Shown here: positions 34,042 through 45,531 of the stretch, piece by piece
Layout of the letters: every line of letters starts with the position of its first letter
How positions within the stretch are numbered: the stretch's first letter is position 1
Source of the DNA: Acanthamoeba castellanii str. Neff
Lineage: Eukaryota > Discosea > Longamoebia > Acanthamoebidae
Reading direction: 5' to 3'
NCBI RefSeq assembly: GCF_000313135.1
Contig: NW_004457702.1
Span: forward strand, 419,363-483,362
Length of the DNA: 64,000 nucleotides
Position numbers and translations under genes: made by a program
The notes under the pieces: generated by a model
Database searches by the model: none
What the model saw: only the letters and a program-made list of their open reading frames with translations
What the model was told of the DNA's origin: nothing

Positions 34042-35500
34042 TTAGAGGTAGGTGATGCTGGGGTTGAGCTCGCGAGTGCAGCAGTTGCCGGCGGTCTGCG
34101 TGCAGAGGCAGGTGTCCGATGTGAGAGTGGTGGCCATCTTCACGAACCAGAACCAGCAGTAGTAGTCGTAGTCAGGATTTCCGGGGTAGAGAGGCTGATG
34201 CGGCTGCGCACAAGTGCCTGCCACAGATAGATCGATAGATGGTGAGGTCTGTACTTCCTGAGATGAGGGAGGGTCGCAACACTGATTACCAGAGATGATC
34301 TTGAACTCATTGTCCTGCAGAGTGCTCTCATGATTACTGAGCAGGGACTGGAACAGCTCCTCTTGGCTGTTACCGGTGATCTGCGCGTAGGTGACCTCCT
34401 GCACGCAGTAGTCGGGCGTGTTGAACAAGGTGAAGACTGAAATGTGGGAGATCACATCACAAGAGAGCACGTGTGAGGTACGACACTCTATCACCCAACA
34501 CTGCGGTACGATGGCGGTGCGTACCACCAGAAGGGTGGAGAGGTCCAGGTCGCAGATGATGGACTCTTCAAAGTCTCCGATCCATGTGATGTCGTCAAAG
34601 CCGTTGTACATATCAGCGGCCGCCACGGACAGGTTCATGGCCATCTCGGTCAACACCGGCCACAACTATGTGCATTGAAAAGGAAAGAGAAAAACCAGCA
34701 CAAGGTGTAAGTGACGGTTGCATCATTTTCTTCGGGCCTTCTCGGTACGTACGTCGGTGTACACGTCGGCAGTGTCGTCCATTCTATACGACTGAATGAA
34801 CGTCCCTGTAGCGGTTGCTCTGATCAGAAATGGAGAAGAAACAGTGTAAGGTTGCGAAACGGAGAAACGGAGGAAACCTACACATGTGCTTGGTAATGGC
34901 CTCCTCGCCGACAAACGGGAGCCGCAGGGAAAACGTAGTAGAGTCGAACTTGATCGGGGCGTCGAGGTTTCTCACCGCGTCCGGGCGGGGAATATCTTGC
35001 CAGTTTCGCTTCTGCGGCTTCTCGCCGTGCATGGTGCGCTGTGAATTGATTCGCTTCGAACTGCACAAGAAGGTGTGCCTGCAATCAACAACAAATGGAC
35101 ACCATGGTATTTAAGAGGGCGGCAAGAAGGTACTGCGATTCGGCCTTTGACCTCATCTTCTGGGCTGACTCCTCGCGACCTGGGGTCTTCTAAAGGGTTC
35201 AAGCGATTCAGTTTAAGTTGGATGAAGTTACTTACTCCTAGAGGAAGGGCTTGCTTACCAAGAGAACCTTCTGTCGCATCTTGTCGCGAGTCTCCGGAGA
35301 TAGGCGGGGGTCGTCCAGTAATCGTTCGGCGCCGTTTGTCTACATACAACAGGACAGTCAACCACAACTCGCCCCCCCCCCCGCAATCTGGGCACACGAA
35401 GAGGAGGTCATACACTCTTTTTGGAGTGGCCCTCGCAGTAGAAGCTGCAGCACACCACCCAGGTGAGCGCCACCAGCGCGATCCATAAGGCCAGTCTCAT
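34042..35500 (-). CDS. Signal-anchor or secreted protein of unknown function
   Basis: Multi-exon minus gene. The first exon encodes MRLALWIALVALTWVVCCSF, a signal peptide or type II anchor, then YCEGHSKKS. Later exons read NGAERLLDDPRLSPETRDKM, then INSQRTMHGEKPQKRNWQDI, IKFDSTTFSLRLPFVGEEAI, GTFIQSYRMDDTADVYTD, WPVLTEMAMNLSVAAADMYN, GFDDITWIGDFEESIICDLD and FNTPDYCVQEVTYAQITGNS. The C-terminus is Cys and aromatic rich (DYDYYCWFWFVKMA, SDTCLCTQTAGNCCTREL) and ends TAA 34042-34044. Clustered cysteines fit an extracellular or lumenal, disulphide-bonded domain. The family is not recognised. The start diverges from UPF2 by about 230 bp. Confidence 0.65.
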
Positions 35501-35726
35501 CTTGTACTGTCTTTTGCTTCTTTCTTTTCCTTCCCGTCCGAACAGGCGTTTGCCCTAAGTCCGTCCAATCCTCTGCAACTGAGCAAACAAAGAAAAGGGA
35601 AAGAAAAGAGGGGTCGACAAATTATCAAACCTGCACATCAGGCGCAAAGGCCTCGCGCTCGATCTCATCTCCCAAGCCAATTCTTGGCCTCTGCCGCACT
35701 GCACGCGCTCAACAGCACATTAGCAC

Positions 35727-38700
35727 ATGTCGCAGCACTCTAGGAGGTGGATAGCCAAGGTACGATGCAAAAATCTTGTAATGCAATATTTGCATCTTAA
35801 TTGAAATTTGCTGTCTCTTCAATCGCAGCCTGGGGAAGAAGAAGGAGCACCTCCGTCTGCAGGACCAGCGCAGGGCAATGGAGGCGGCCGCGGCCGCGGG
35901 CGTGGCGGCAAATTGAAGGCAAGACCAGACGACGTACTCAAGTACTGCTACCCCTTTACTTTGCCTCGCCCTAACGAAGAGAACAGCGCTGACGTCAGCG
36001 GTTGTATTTTTGCGAGTAGTGCAGCGGAAGGCACCACCGCTGGCGGAGCGCCTGTGGGCACGAACGGTGCTGGAGGAGGCGGTGGTGGTGGTGGACGCGG
36101 CAATAGAGGCGGCGCTCGTGATGTACAGAGGAAGGAGAACGCTGTTGCCGCCCGAGCTGCCGGTGAGCCCTCTGCTGGCGCTGGCCCGAACGCGGCAAGC
36201 ACAAAGGCCGAACGCGGCGGTGCTCGCGGCGGTGGCGACCGGCAAAGGAGTGGTGCTGGCAAAAAGCCAACCCGTGGCGCTGCCAAGACGGACGTGGAGT
36301 ACGAGCTGGACAAGAAGAAGCGCGAAGAGGACAGATCTCGTCGCCGCAAGGAACGCGACGGGCGAAAGAAAGTCGAGGAGCCGCCCAAGACCGAGGAGCA
36401 GCTGCGCGAAGAGCTCGAGCGAAAGCGCAGAGAAGAGGAGGAGCGGAAGAAGCGCGAAGAGGAGGAACAGGAAAGGCGGCGCAAGGAGGACGAGGAGCGG
36501 CGGCAGCGTGAGGAGGAAGAGCGCAAGAAGCGGGAAGAAGAGGAGCGACTGAAGCGAGAGGAGGAGGAGAGGAAACGGGCCGAGGAGGCCCGAAAGGTGC
36601 GTGAGGCAAAGATCGCCCTACGCGAGTCGAACATTCACCCCAAGCCAGGTAAGTCAGCGAGTGACACACGTCTCTAACTTGAGCTCTAACAACGCAACGT
36701 ATGTGCTAAGAACATGTCTCTTCTTGTTCGTGGCAACCAACACCATGACACAGACTCCAACCTGCGTGGCGACTCAAGCGTGAAGCGGAATGCCACGTTC
36801 GTGCGAAAGCTGGCCAAGATTACCGAGGACCAGAAGGACAAGCTGGCGGCCGAGATCAGCACGCTCAACACCAGCAAGTTCATTCCCGAGGCCGTCAACG
36901 TCATCGCGCAGGAGCTCACCGTCACGCTCAAGCCCACCGACATCAGCGCCTCCGTGCACGTGTGCTCGCTGATGCACCAGCGCTATGGCGACTTTGCCAG
37001 GCATCTGGTGCCGGCGCTGGTCAAGTCCTACGACTTACCGGGCAAAACCGAGGTCGACACCGTGCGCAAGAAGCGCGTCGTGCTCAGGCTACTGTGCGAA
37101 CTCTACCTCGCCGGCGTTTACACCGACATCACCGTGCTCATCTCGATCGTCAGGGACCTCGTACGTGTGTCACACTCAATCGCGATTGTACACGTTGCAC
37201 CTTTCATGCATCTCACAATTCCTCATTCCTTAGGTCAATACCAACGGCGCAGAGTTCAAAGGCGACCGGGAGCACTTCGTGAACACCTTTCAGAACCATC
37301 TCATGCTCGTGGTGAGCTTCACCAGGGTCATCGGCGACGAGGTACTCGGCATCGTTCCGGAGAAGCATCAGTTCGTCCAGGCCGAGGTACTCATCCACCA
37401 CCCAGCCTGCTTAGAGCTGGCAGTCGCTTGCTGACCTTTGTGATGCGTCCACATAGCCCCTGCCTCCCTTGGACGACACAGCCACGCCGGAACAGAAGGA
37501 TCGCCTTACCGTGATGGTGAAGAACTTTTACAAGGCCTCCGGCGAGCTTTTGGTCGAAGAGCACAAGGTGAGTGAATTGCGCTGCTGTTCTCTTCTATCT
37601 CTTTACCGTATCTCGCCTGACCTCCGTCTATTCTCGTTTCTATAGAGCCTGCGTGCGAAGGAGAGGGAGAACAACAAGGTGCTGCAGACGAGGGGCGAGC
37701 TCAGCGAAACCGACAAAGCGATCTACGACAAAATGCGCAAGGTGGGTGAGACTCAAAGACCCCTCCCGCTTTCTCGTCTCCTCTTAAGAGACCCTGTTGG
37801 CTCATGAGCTCACCCCAATCTGCGTTCTCGCTCCCTCTCTCCAGTCTTATGATAAGTTGCAGAACAACGTTGCGGCGTTCGCCGAGCTTTTGGACGAGGA
37901 GCTGCCTGCCCTGCCGGAGGAAGACACCACCACTCGCATCGTTGTCGCTGACAGCACACAGACTAACAAGGTAACAGTCTCTCTTAATGTGGTCGTGTGC
38001 GTCGTGTGCGTCGTGTGCGTCGTGTGCGTCGTGTGCGTCGTGTGTGTGTGTCGTGTGTGATATGGTCTCTCCATCAGCAACGTCATGGTATTGAACTTGT
38101 TTTTTTTTTCGGTACATGCAGCTCGGGGCAAGGACACAGGAGGTAGAGCCCATTTGGAACGATGAGGACACGCGCTCTTTCTACGAAGACCTTCCACAGC
38201 TCCGTGTGCTCCTGCCCGCCGTGCTCTTTGGCGACAGCAAGAAGGACGAGGCCGAGGTAATTAACGCTTGCCATTTATTTATTTTTATTTCTTTCGCGAC
38301 ACATGTTGTTGTTGTTTTGCTGACACTAATCTTGTCTTCCCGGTTGTAAAGGAGAAAGAGGCTGCAGTGACAACCGACAAGGAGAAGGAGGGAGCGACCG
38401 AGACCACGCCCGGCGGTGATGCGGGCGGAGCCAAGAAGGCCACGGCCGTGGAGGACAGCGCCACCGCCGCCAAGGAGAAGGAGGAGGAGAAGATGTCCGT
38501 GGGCGGGGTCACCCTGGAGGAGCTGCTGCACCGTCTGCCCAACTGCGTCAACAGAGATCTGATCGACAAGGCCGCCATCGATTTCTGCTACATCAACACC
38601 AAGGGCAATCGCAAGAAGCTCATCAAGGTAAGATACTCCTGCGCTCTTACCCCCTCCCCCAGCCGAGGGCCAATGGTCTAACGGGTGTTGCTGCTGGATG

Positions 38701-41700
38701 TGTGCACACAACCCCCCCTCCCCAGACACTGTTCAACGCGCCCAGGACTCAGCTTGCCCTGCTTCCGTACTACGCCCGCCTTGTGGCGACGCTCAACCAG
38801 TGCATGAAGGACATCGGACCCGCCCTTGTGGCCATGGTACTGCGTCACCCCACTTTTTTTTTTTTTTTTTTTTGACATTGGCCGAATGAGCGCCTGACCA
38901 CGATCGCACGTTTTCTTCACTCCCGCCAGTTGGAGGAAGAATTTAATTATTTCATGAGGAAGAAGGACCAGATGATGATCGAGACCAAGCTCAAGGTTCG
39001 TTATAACACCACCGCCTCTCTCCCTCGGTGGTGATCGGCTAGCCCCTGGTACTGATTGGCAATACAATTCTTCTGGCGGTCGTCTAGAACATTCGATTCC
39101 TCGGCGAATTGGTCAAGTTCCGAGTGTGCCCCCTGCACCTGATCTTCAACTGCTTGAAGGAGTGCCTCGACGACTTCCTCCACCACAACATCGAGGTGAG
39201 TTCTAACTTCTAACTCCTTTGTGCGCTTTACTAGCGAGGCCACGAAAAACTCAACATTCCTCTCCTCCTTTCCAGGTGGCTTGCGCGCTGCTGGACCAAT
39301 GTGGTCGCTTCCTATACAGAAATCCTGAAACGCACGTGCGCGCGAAGAACATGGTACGTACTGCATCTCACGCTCCTCCGTTGTTGGCCGTTCTATGATT
39401 CGATTGCTTATTTTACCCTCTCTCTCTCTCTCTCTCTCTCGCTCTCGCTCTCTCTCTCTCGCTCTCTCTCGCTCCCTCCGTTCCTGCAGTTGGACATCAT
39501 GATGCGACTAAAGGGCAGCAAAAACCTGGACAACCGCCTGGCGAACAACGTCGAGAATGCCTACTACCAGTGCATCCCGCCAGAACGTCCTGCGCGCAAG
39601 GTTCGCTTTTGCTGTTCCACCTGTACCCCCGACGAAAAGCACGTGCTCAATGCGAAACTGTGTGTGTGTGTGTGTGTGTGTGTGGATTTTAGGAGAAGAC
39701 GATTCCGCCGATGGTGCAGTACACGCACAAGCTGGTCTACAACGATCTCAACCGTCACACGGTCAAGAACATCCTCAAGCAGCTCCGAAAACTGCCGTGG
39801 GACACCGAGGAGGTAAAGTACACCTTTTACCTCTAGGCCTGGCTAGAAGCCACTGAAATCATCGAATTGATTTATTTATTTGTTTGTTTGTTTGTTTTCT
39901 TTTACACTACACACAGGCCCAGATTCTCGACACGTTCGTGAAGATCCACAAGGGCAAGTACGGCAACATCCACGTGGTGGCTTCGCTTGCCGCCGCCCTG
40001 TCGCAGTACCACGACGTCATGGGAACCAAGCTCGTGGACACCCTCCTTCGCAACATTGTGAACGGCCTCGAGGCAAACTCTCCCCCCTCCCCCACAACCG
40101 CTGGCTCCCTCTTTTCTTTGCCACACAGTTGACGCGCACGCCAGGACTGACCTCATTTGACTCAATTCCTGACCTTTGCTTGGCCGCCTTTCTTTCCAGA
40201 ACCCCGATTTCAAGTATCAACAGAGGCGCGTCGCCGAGGTGAAATATCTGGGCGAGCTCTACAATTACCGCCTCATCGAATCTGGCACCATCTTCTACGC
40301 ACTCTATCTTCTACTCAACCACGCCGCCGGTATGACACACACGCGACACACACACACGGCACACACACGAATTAAGTTGTTGTTCCTGTACGTATGCCGC
40401 GTGGTGGTGGCGACGACGACAACAACAGGCGATCTCACCTTGGACCCGCCGGACGACTGTTTCCGCATTCGGCTGATCTGCGTGCTGCTGGACACGTGTG
40501 GGAAGTACTTTGACCGCGGCACCTCCAAGAAGCGGCTCGACCGCTTCCTCGTCTACTTCCAGCGGTACTACCTGTCCAAGCAGTACGTCCCGATCGACAT
40601 CGAGTTCATGGTGTCCGACGCCATGGAGTCGCTGCGCCCCAAACTGCAGCGCTACCAGACCTTCGAGGAGGCCGTCACCGAGGTTCGTGTCGTGTGTGCG
40701 TCGTGTGCGTCGTGTGTGCCGTGTGTGTGTGTGTGTGTGTGTGTGTCGTGTGGTCGACACTCGAGCCTCACTCGTCCAATGGGGCGCCCACCGCAGACGG
40801 AGAAGCTGGAGAAGGAAGAGGAGGCCGCTCATCCTCCCAACCACTACCCCAAGGGTCCGATCTACATCGACAAGGAGATCCGTCTCGACTCTTACCTCAA
40901 CCAAGGCACTCACTCACTCACTCGCGCACGCCGCACGCACCGCACGCACAACCCGCAGCGCGTGGCGCTGACTCACGACGCGAATGGGTTTTACTCGGTT
41001 TTTTACAGTGCACGAAGAGGAAGAGGAGGAGCGCCGTGAGGTTGACAACGAGGAGGAGAAGGAAGCCGATGACGACACCAACACGCAGCCTGCCAACAGC
41101 GACGTCATCAAGGATGATGAAGATGACGAGGACGGTGACGACAGTGACGACGAAGATGATGAAGAGGAAGAGGAGGAAGACGACGAAGAGGCGCAGGAGG
41201 AGAAGGCCGCTAATGGCCCCAACCGCGTCGAAGACCGCCGTGACCCTGGTACCGCGGCAGCCACCCATGCGTTTTTTTATTTATTTATATTTCTATGTTT
41301 ATATGTATATATTGGCTGACCGAAATCAGACGATGAGGAGTTTGAGAGGGCGCTGCAGAAGATGATGCGAGAATCCTACGAGCAGAGGAGGCAGGACGCC
41401 AAACCGGTCAACGTCCACACAGAGCTCCTCAAACCGCTCGACCTTCTCGGCACCAAGAAGGACAACGTGGTGAAGGAAATCGGCCAGGGCGAGAAGGCCA
41501 TGGAGTTCCGCGTCATGCTCAAGCGCGGCAAAGAACGACAGGTACTGCTTTTGACTCGCCGGTGGTGACAACTTTTACCAATTTATTTTTATTTGTTTGT
41601 TGGTTTGGTAATTATTTATTTTTTGCTGCAGACCAAGAACGTGGCGATCCCGATGGACTGCTCGTTGGCCGTGCTGCGGGCGCAGCAGAAGGCCGAGGAG

Positions 41701-42334
41701 AACCGCGAGCACGAGGAACTCAAGCGTCGCACCCTGGCCGCCTATGACGAACGCGCCGAAGAGGAGAAAGAGATCGACGGTACCTACCAACCCCCCCCCA
41801 CCATCGTTTCTCGTCGTCGTGTCGTTGGTCGTGTCGTTGGTCGTGTCGTTGGTCGTGTCGTGTCGTGTTTGCTGATCGGGGTCATGGCCATTGCGCTTTG
41901 GTGAATGCCAGAGATGATCGGGTCCACGGGGTTGGCATTCAGCGCTGCGGCGGGACGCGGGCGAGGCAACCAGAAGGCGAGGCGACAGCAGACCCAGAGC
42001 ACCACCCAACGCCTCCTGGCCAACGCTGCCAAGTCGACCGCCCCCACCTCCTTCCCCGCCGGCGGCTCTGCTGCCGTACGAGGTACCCCATGCCTCCATC
42101 TCCTCTTCTTCTTCTCCATCTTCTTCTTCTTCTTCTTCTTCTTCCTACAGCATGTGTGCGTGTGCGTGTGCGTGTGCGTTGCTCTAAAATTGACCAATTT
42201 CTGCCACAGTTGCACAGCAGGCTGGCCGCGGTAGAGGTGCATCCCAGGATAGCCGGTGCGTGTTCGCTTCTCTCTGCCCTTTTTTTTAAGGTGCTGTCCT
42301 CCCTAACTTGGTGGTTGGCTGCAGTCGCCACTGA
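35727..42334 (+). CDS. UPF2: UPF2/NMD2, regulator of nonsense-mediated mRNA decay
   Basis: Scaffold bridging UPF1 and UPF3 in cytoplasmic mRNA surveillance. A short first exon (ATG 35727, MSQHSRRWIAK) is proposed, then a Gly/Arg-rich part and a long Glu/Arg coiled coil (to about 36650). MIF4G domain 1 is at 36750-37400 (NATFVRKLAKITEDQKDKLA). MIF4G 2 is at about 38480-39550 (LEELLHRLPNCVNRDLIDKA, FRVCPLHLIFNCLKECLDDF). MIF4G 3 is at about 39700-40680 (ILDTFVKIHKGKYGNIHVVA, CFRIRLICVLLDTCGKYFDR). A very acidic run (41010-41210) precedes the UPF1-binding region (MEFRVMLKRGKERQ, NVAIPMDCSLAVLRAQQKAE) and an RGRG tail ending SQDSRRH and TGA 42332-42334. More than 20 exons, in the usual domain order. 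The exact N-terminal exon is inferred. Confidence 0.93.
37991..38046. repeat. (GTCGTGTGC)n intronic repeat in UPF2
   Basis: Nine-bp unit repeated about six times inside the UPF2 intron after the exon ending VVADSTQTNK. Confidence 0.85.
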
Positions 42335-42685
42335 GGGGCGCAAGCGCGCACGAGCCGAGACTGGAGAGTGCAGAGTGAACGCCGAGAGAGGGCACACGGC
42401 CGACTAAGCACCTGCCGCGAGGCGAGGGTGTTCGGAGCGATGCCGCGGTAATGCGCGCTCCAACACGAGCCAGTGGTCTGCCACCACACCACCACTGATG
42501 CGATGGGCCGAAACGCTGCCAGTGACGCTACGACAGGCGCGACGACACCTCGCGCCAGTCGCCTGTTGCGTGGTGCGGGGCTGGACAGTGTTGGCTGTGG
42601 GAACGATTGCACATCAGCAATACATTGGCGATCGGTTTGTGACAAAGCGCAGCTCTGCCAAAACAAAACAAAAGGGAACGGAAGT
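42335..42685. other. Intergenic, UPF2 3' flank
   Basis: GC-rich sequence without a supported exon. Short frames on both strands have no domain content. Confidence 0.4.
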
Positions 42686-42895
42686 GAGTGGGCTGGTGGA
42701 CTTGAGGAGCAGATTTGGGGAGGGTACACGGGAGTGACCTTAACAACCAAGTCCGCTGTGGTGTAGTCGGTAACATTTATGGTTCTCACCCATGCGCCCC
42801 TGGTTCGATTCCCGGCAGCGGAATAGCTTTTGCTTTTGCCACCAGGGTAAACCTGTTTGATGACAACAGCTTGGGATATCAGCCCACTGCAGCCA
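42686..42895 (+). repeat. Left arm of a 210-bp inverted repeat containing tRNA-Glu
   Basis: Matches the reverse complement of 43492-43701 over 210 bp with one difference (G at 42781 against A at 43606 on the plus strand). The arm extends about 66 bp before and 72 bp after the tRNA gene, so the duplication unit is larger than the tRNA. Confidence 0.95.
42752..42823 (+). tRNA. tRNA-Glu (anticodon CTC)
   Basis: Complete cloverleaf: acceptor TCCGCTG/CAGCGGA, A box TGGTGTAGTCGG, anticodon stem TATGG/CCATG with loop TTCTCAC (anticodon CTC), and T arm with GGTTCGATTCC. No intron. Confidence 0.9.
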
Positions 42896-43491
42896 TCTTT
42901 GATGTAGTCCACCATACTCTCTGAGTATCTCTTATTGTTAACCTCATTGTTTGATTGTGTGATGCTTAGTGTATTTGGTGAATATTGCATGACACAATCA
43001 ATATGAAATCATTTTCATCTCAAATCCCTCAATATCACTTATAAGCAGCAGTCTAGCATGTCAAAATCACACATGCAAATCAAAATCTTCAAAACTGCCC
43101 TGTAAATCAAAAATGTCAAATCTCACATGATTTTAGCACAGTCATTTGTGACCTCTCATTTCAAATGACCACAAGTTTTAAGTGGAAAAAGAAGAAAGAA
43201 ATTTGTTGGTGCTGTGTATTGCATGCAGCACCTGGAACTTGCACTCATTTGAAATGAGGGTCCAGTCATTTTGAGCAGTGATTTTGTTTGTGATTTTATC
43301 TTGATTAAATGTGTTTTGTGTGCCTTATGTCATATATTGTGAGTGGGTGGGCAGGTAGGCTGGCATGCAGGCAGGTGGGAGGCTACAAGCACAATGATTT
43401 AATTGGTATGGGATCTGGGTATGCCTGCCCACCCAACTACCATTCTTGGGTGGTTGTGTCTATGATGCCACCCCAAAGCTGTTGAAAAAGG
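42896..43491. other. AT-rich spacer between the inverted tRNA-Glu arms
   Basis: 596 bp, far more AT rich than the surrounding genes, with repeated ATTT, CAAAT and AAATCA motifs. No open frame of note. A purine/pyrimidine GGCAGG-type patch lies near 43345-43390. Confidence 0.7.
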
Positions 43492-43701
43492 TGGCTGCAG
43501 TGGGCTGATATCCCAAGCTGTTGTCATCAAACAGGTTTACCCTGGTGGCAAAAGCAAAAGCTATTCCGCTGCCGGGAATCGAACCAGGGGCGCATGGGTG
43601 AGAACAATAAATGTTACCGACTACACCACAGCGGACTTGGTTGTTAAGGTCACTCCCGTGTACCCTCCCCAAATCTGCTCCTCAAGTCCACCAGCCCACT
43701 C
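43492..43701 (-). repeat. Right arm of the 210-bp inverted repeat containing a second tRNA-Glu
   Basis: Reverse-complement copy of 42686-42895 with one substitution, which falls within the tRNA. Confidence 0.95.
43564..43635 (-). tRNA. tRNA-Glu (CTC), second copy with a mismatched anticodon stem
   Basis: Identical to the tRNA at 42752-42823 except for one base. The anticodon stem 5' side reads TATTG instead of TATGG, so position 30 is T opposite C40. Internal promoter boxes are intact. It may still fold with a four-pair stem or be a decaying copy. Confidence 0.75.
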
Positions 43702-43750
43702 TTTTTCTTTTCATTTCTTTGCGCTTGATATCTTGTAGATAGTCACGATC

Positions 43751-44507
43751 ATGCGGCGAACCCTCTCCTCCACCCCTTCCCAATATGCCGCGGCCACCGT
43801 CCTGGCCCGTACTTCGTGCGCCCACACATGCACCGGTACATATGCATTTTTCTACTTGCGGAGATTAATTTGCGTGTTGATTTTTAATCCGATTCATTTT
43901 GCTTCCTCATCACTCTTTTCGCCATGGCCGATGGATGTAGGGGGCTTCGCTGCGTCTGGTTTGGTGTTTACTCGCGACTTCTCTCGCATCCGATGCGCTG
44001 GTACCCCCCCCCCGCACCACCCACTTTACATGGCGCCGTGTGTCCAGAGGCTGGCCTGCTCGCTCACCTTCGCTTTGCCTCTTCGCTCCTGTGTCGTGTG
44101 CCGTGTGTTGCATGCCGCGCCGTGTGCCGTGTTATGTGCGCGCTGGCCTTGCACAGGCGACAATGGAAAGTACCAGAAGGACCGCCGGGTGAAGCGGCTC
44201 AAGAACTGGACCCGCAAGCAGGAGAGGCGACAGGCCGAGCGCCAGGCGGCCGCCCACAGGCTCGGCACCGGTGCGCTTCGCCTTTCCCTTTCTTTTTTCT
44301 CTTTTGTTTCCTCGTGTGCGGTGGTGCGTGTGAGTCCACCCCGCTGACCGCGACGTGCGATCATCAGACGACATCGAGTGGTACGAGGGCGAGTACTACC
44401 CGCGCGCCGAGCTGGAGGTGTTCATGGAGGAGCGGAGGCAGGCCCTGCGCGCCGCCACCGCCCGCATCTTGCCCGAGAGCGACTCTGCCCCCGCCACCGC
44501 CCAGTAG
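43751..44507 (+). CDS. Small protein, probable mitochondrial targeting, function unknown
   Basis: Four exons joined by GT-AG introns. The first exon (43751-43835) gives MRRTLSSTPSQYAAATVLAR, an Arg/Ser/Thr/Ala presequence without acidic residues. The second reads GFAASGLVFTRDFSRIRC. The third is strongly basic (GKYQKDRRVKRLKNWTRKQE then RRQAERQAAAHRLG). The fourth reads DIEWYEGEYYPRAELEVFME and ends PATAQ and TAG 44505-44507. About 125 residues. The basic helix is compatible with a mitochondrial ribosomal or RNA-binding protein, but no family is recognised. Confidence 0.65.
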
Positions 44508-44603
44508 TCACCTTGTTTGCGAGCCACCGCATGTTCAAACACGCTGCAGACACCTCTACCGCGTTGTGTGTCGTGTGTTGTGTGTCTCGAGGCAACTTAG
44601 TTC

Positions 44604-45479
44604 ATGAACGCAGGAGAAAAGCGAAAAGCAGAAGAGGCGGTGCTGCAGCCCACACGACCTCTCAAGATTGTTGTTGTTGTCACGACTGGGCTGGGCGCGA
44701 AGATGGATCCACGCTTGCTCGAGAGCAGCACGGAGGAGCTAAATGCCGAGCTGGCACGGCTCGAGACGCAGAGGATCGAGCTCAAATCAGCCCTCAGGGA
44801 GATCAAGTTCAAGATGGGCGATATACGTCGTCTCGTCGGCGCACGCAATGCTGCCCAGCACATGGAAGACTTCCATCTCCAGACCACCATACAAGGTTCG
44901 CTCATCCCCCCCCCAATAAATTCATCCTGTATTATTTATTGACGCATTTATTTTGGGATTTTGATCAAAATGCGCGTAGAGCTGCGACACGAAGAGGAGA
45001 CGATCTCGGCAGAGCAGCGGGCCTTCCCGGCCGCCGGGCTGCGCCTGCCCTACGAAGTGATCCTGGAGATCTTCAGCTTCCTACGCGCCGCCGACCTTCT
45101 CAAGGCGTCAACGGTGCAACCAACTCCCCCTCGCACGCACCTCCTACGCCGTTGTCTGATCTCGACCGCCTGGTGCAGGTCAGTCGTGCGTGGCACACGA
45201 TCACCAACGATAACCTCTTGTGGAAGCACATCGTCACCAAGAAGTGGGAAAAGTACTCCAAAAAGGTACGCTCGATCCATCCTTTCCCCTCCACGTGTGA
45301 AAAGGCTGCTCACCTTCGCCACATCTTTGTGTCGCATGTGTCGTGTCGTGTGCCCCATGGCTAGATTTTGAACGATCGGACCAGCATCCACGAGGACTCG
45401 TCAAACAGAGACTGGAAGAAATACTTCCGCTGGTGCGAGTCGCAGGTACTGCAGCCCTAGCATTCGCGCGCACGTAACA

Positions 45480-45531
<52 letters not shown>

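Noticed and set aside
40914..41268. Minus-strand Ser or Val/Leu-rich frames opposite UPF2
   Set aside because: Antisense of the acidic GAT/GAG-rich stretch of UPF2.
42335..43750. Transposon flanked by inverted repeats
   Set aside because: The arms contain tRNA genes rather than transposon termini, the spacer has no transposase frame, and no target-site duplication was found.
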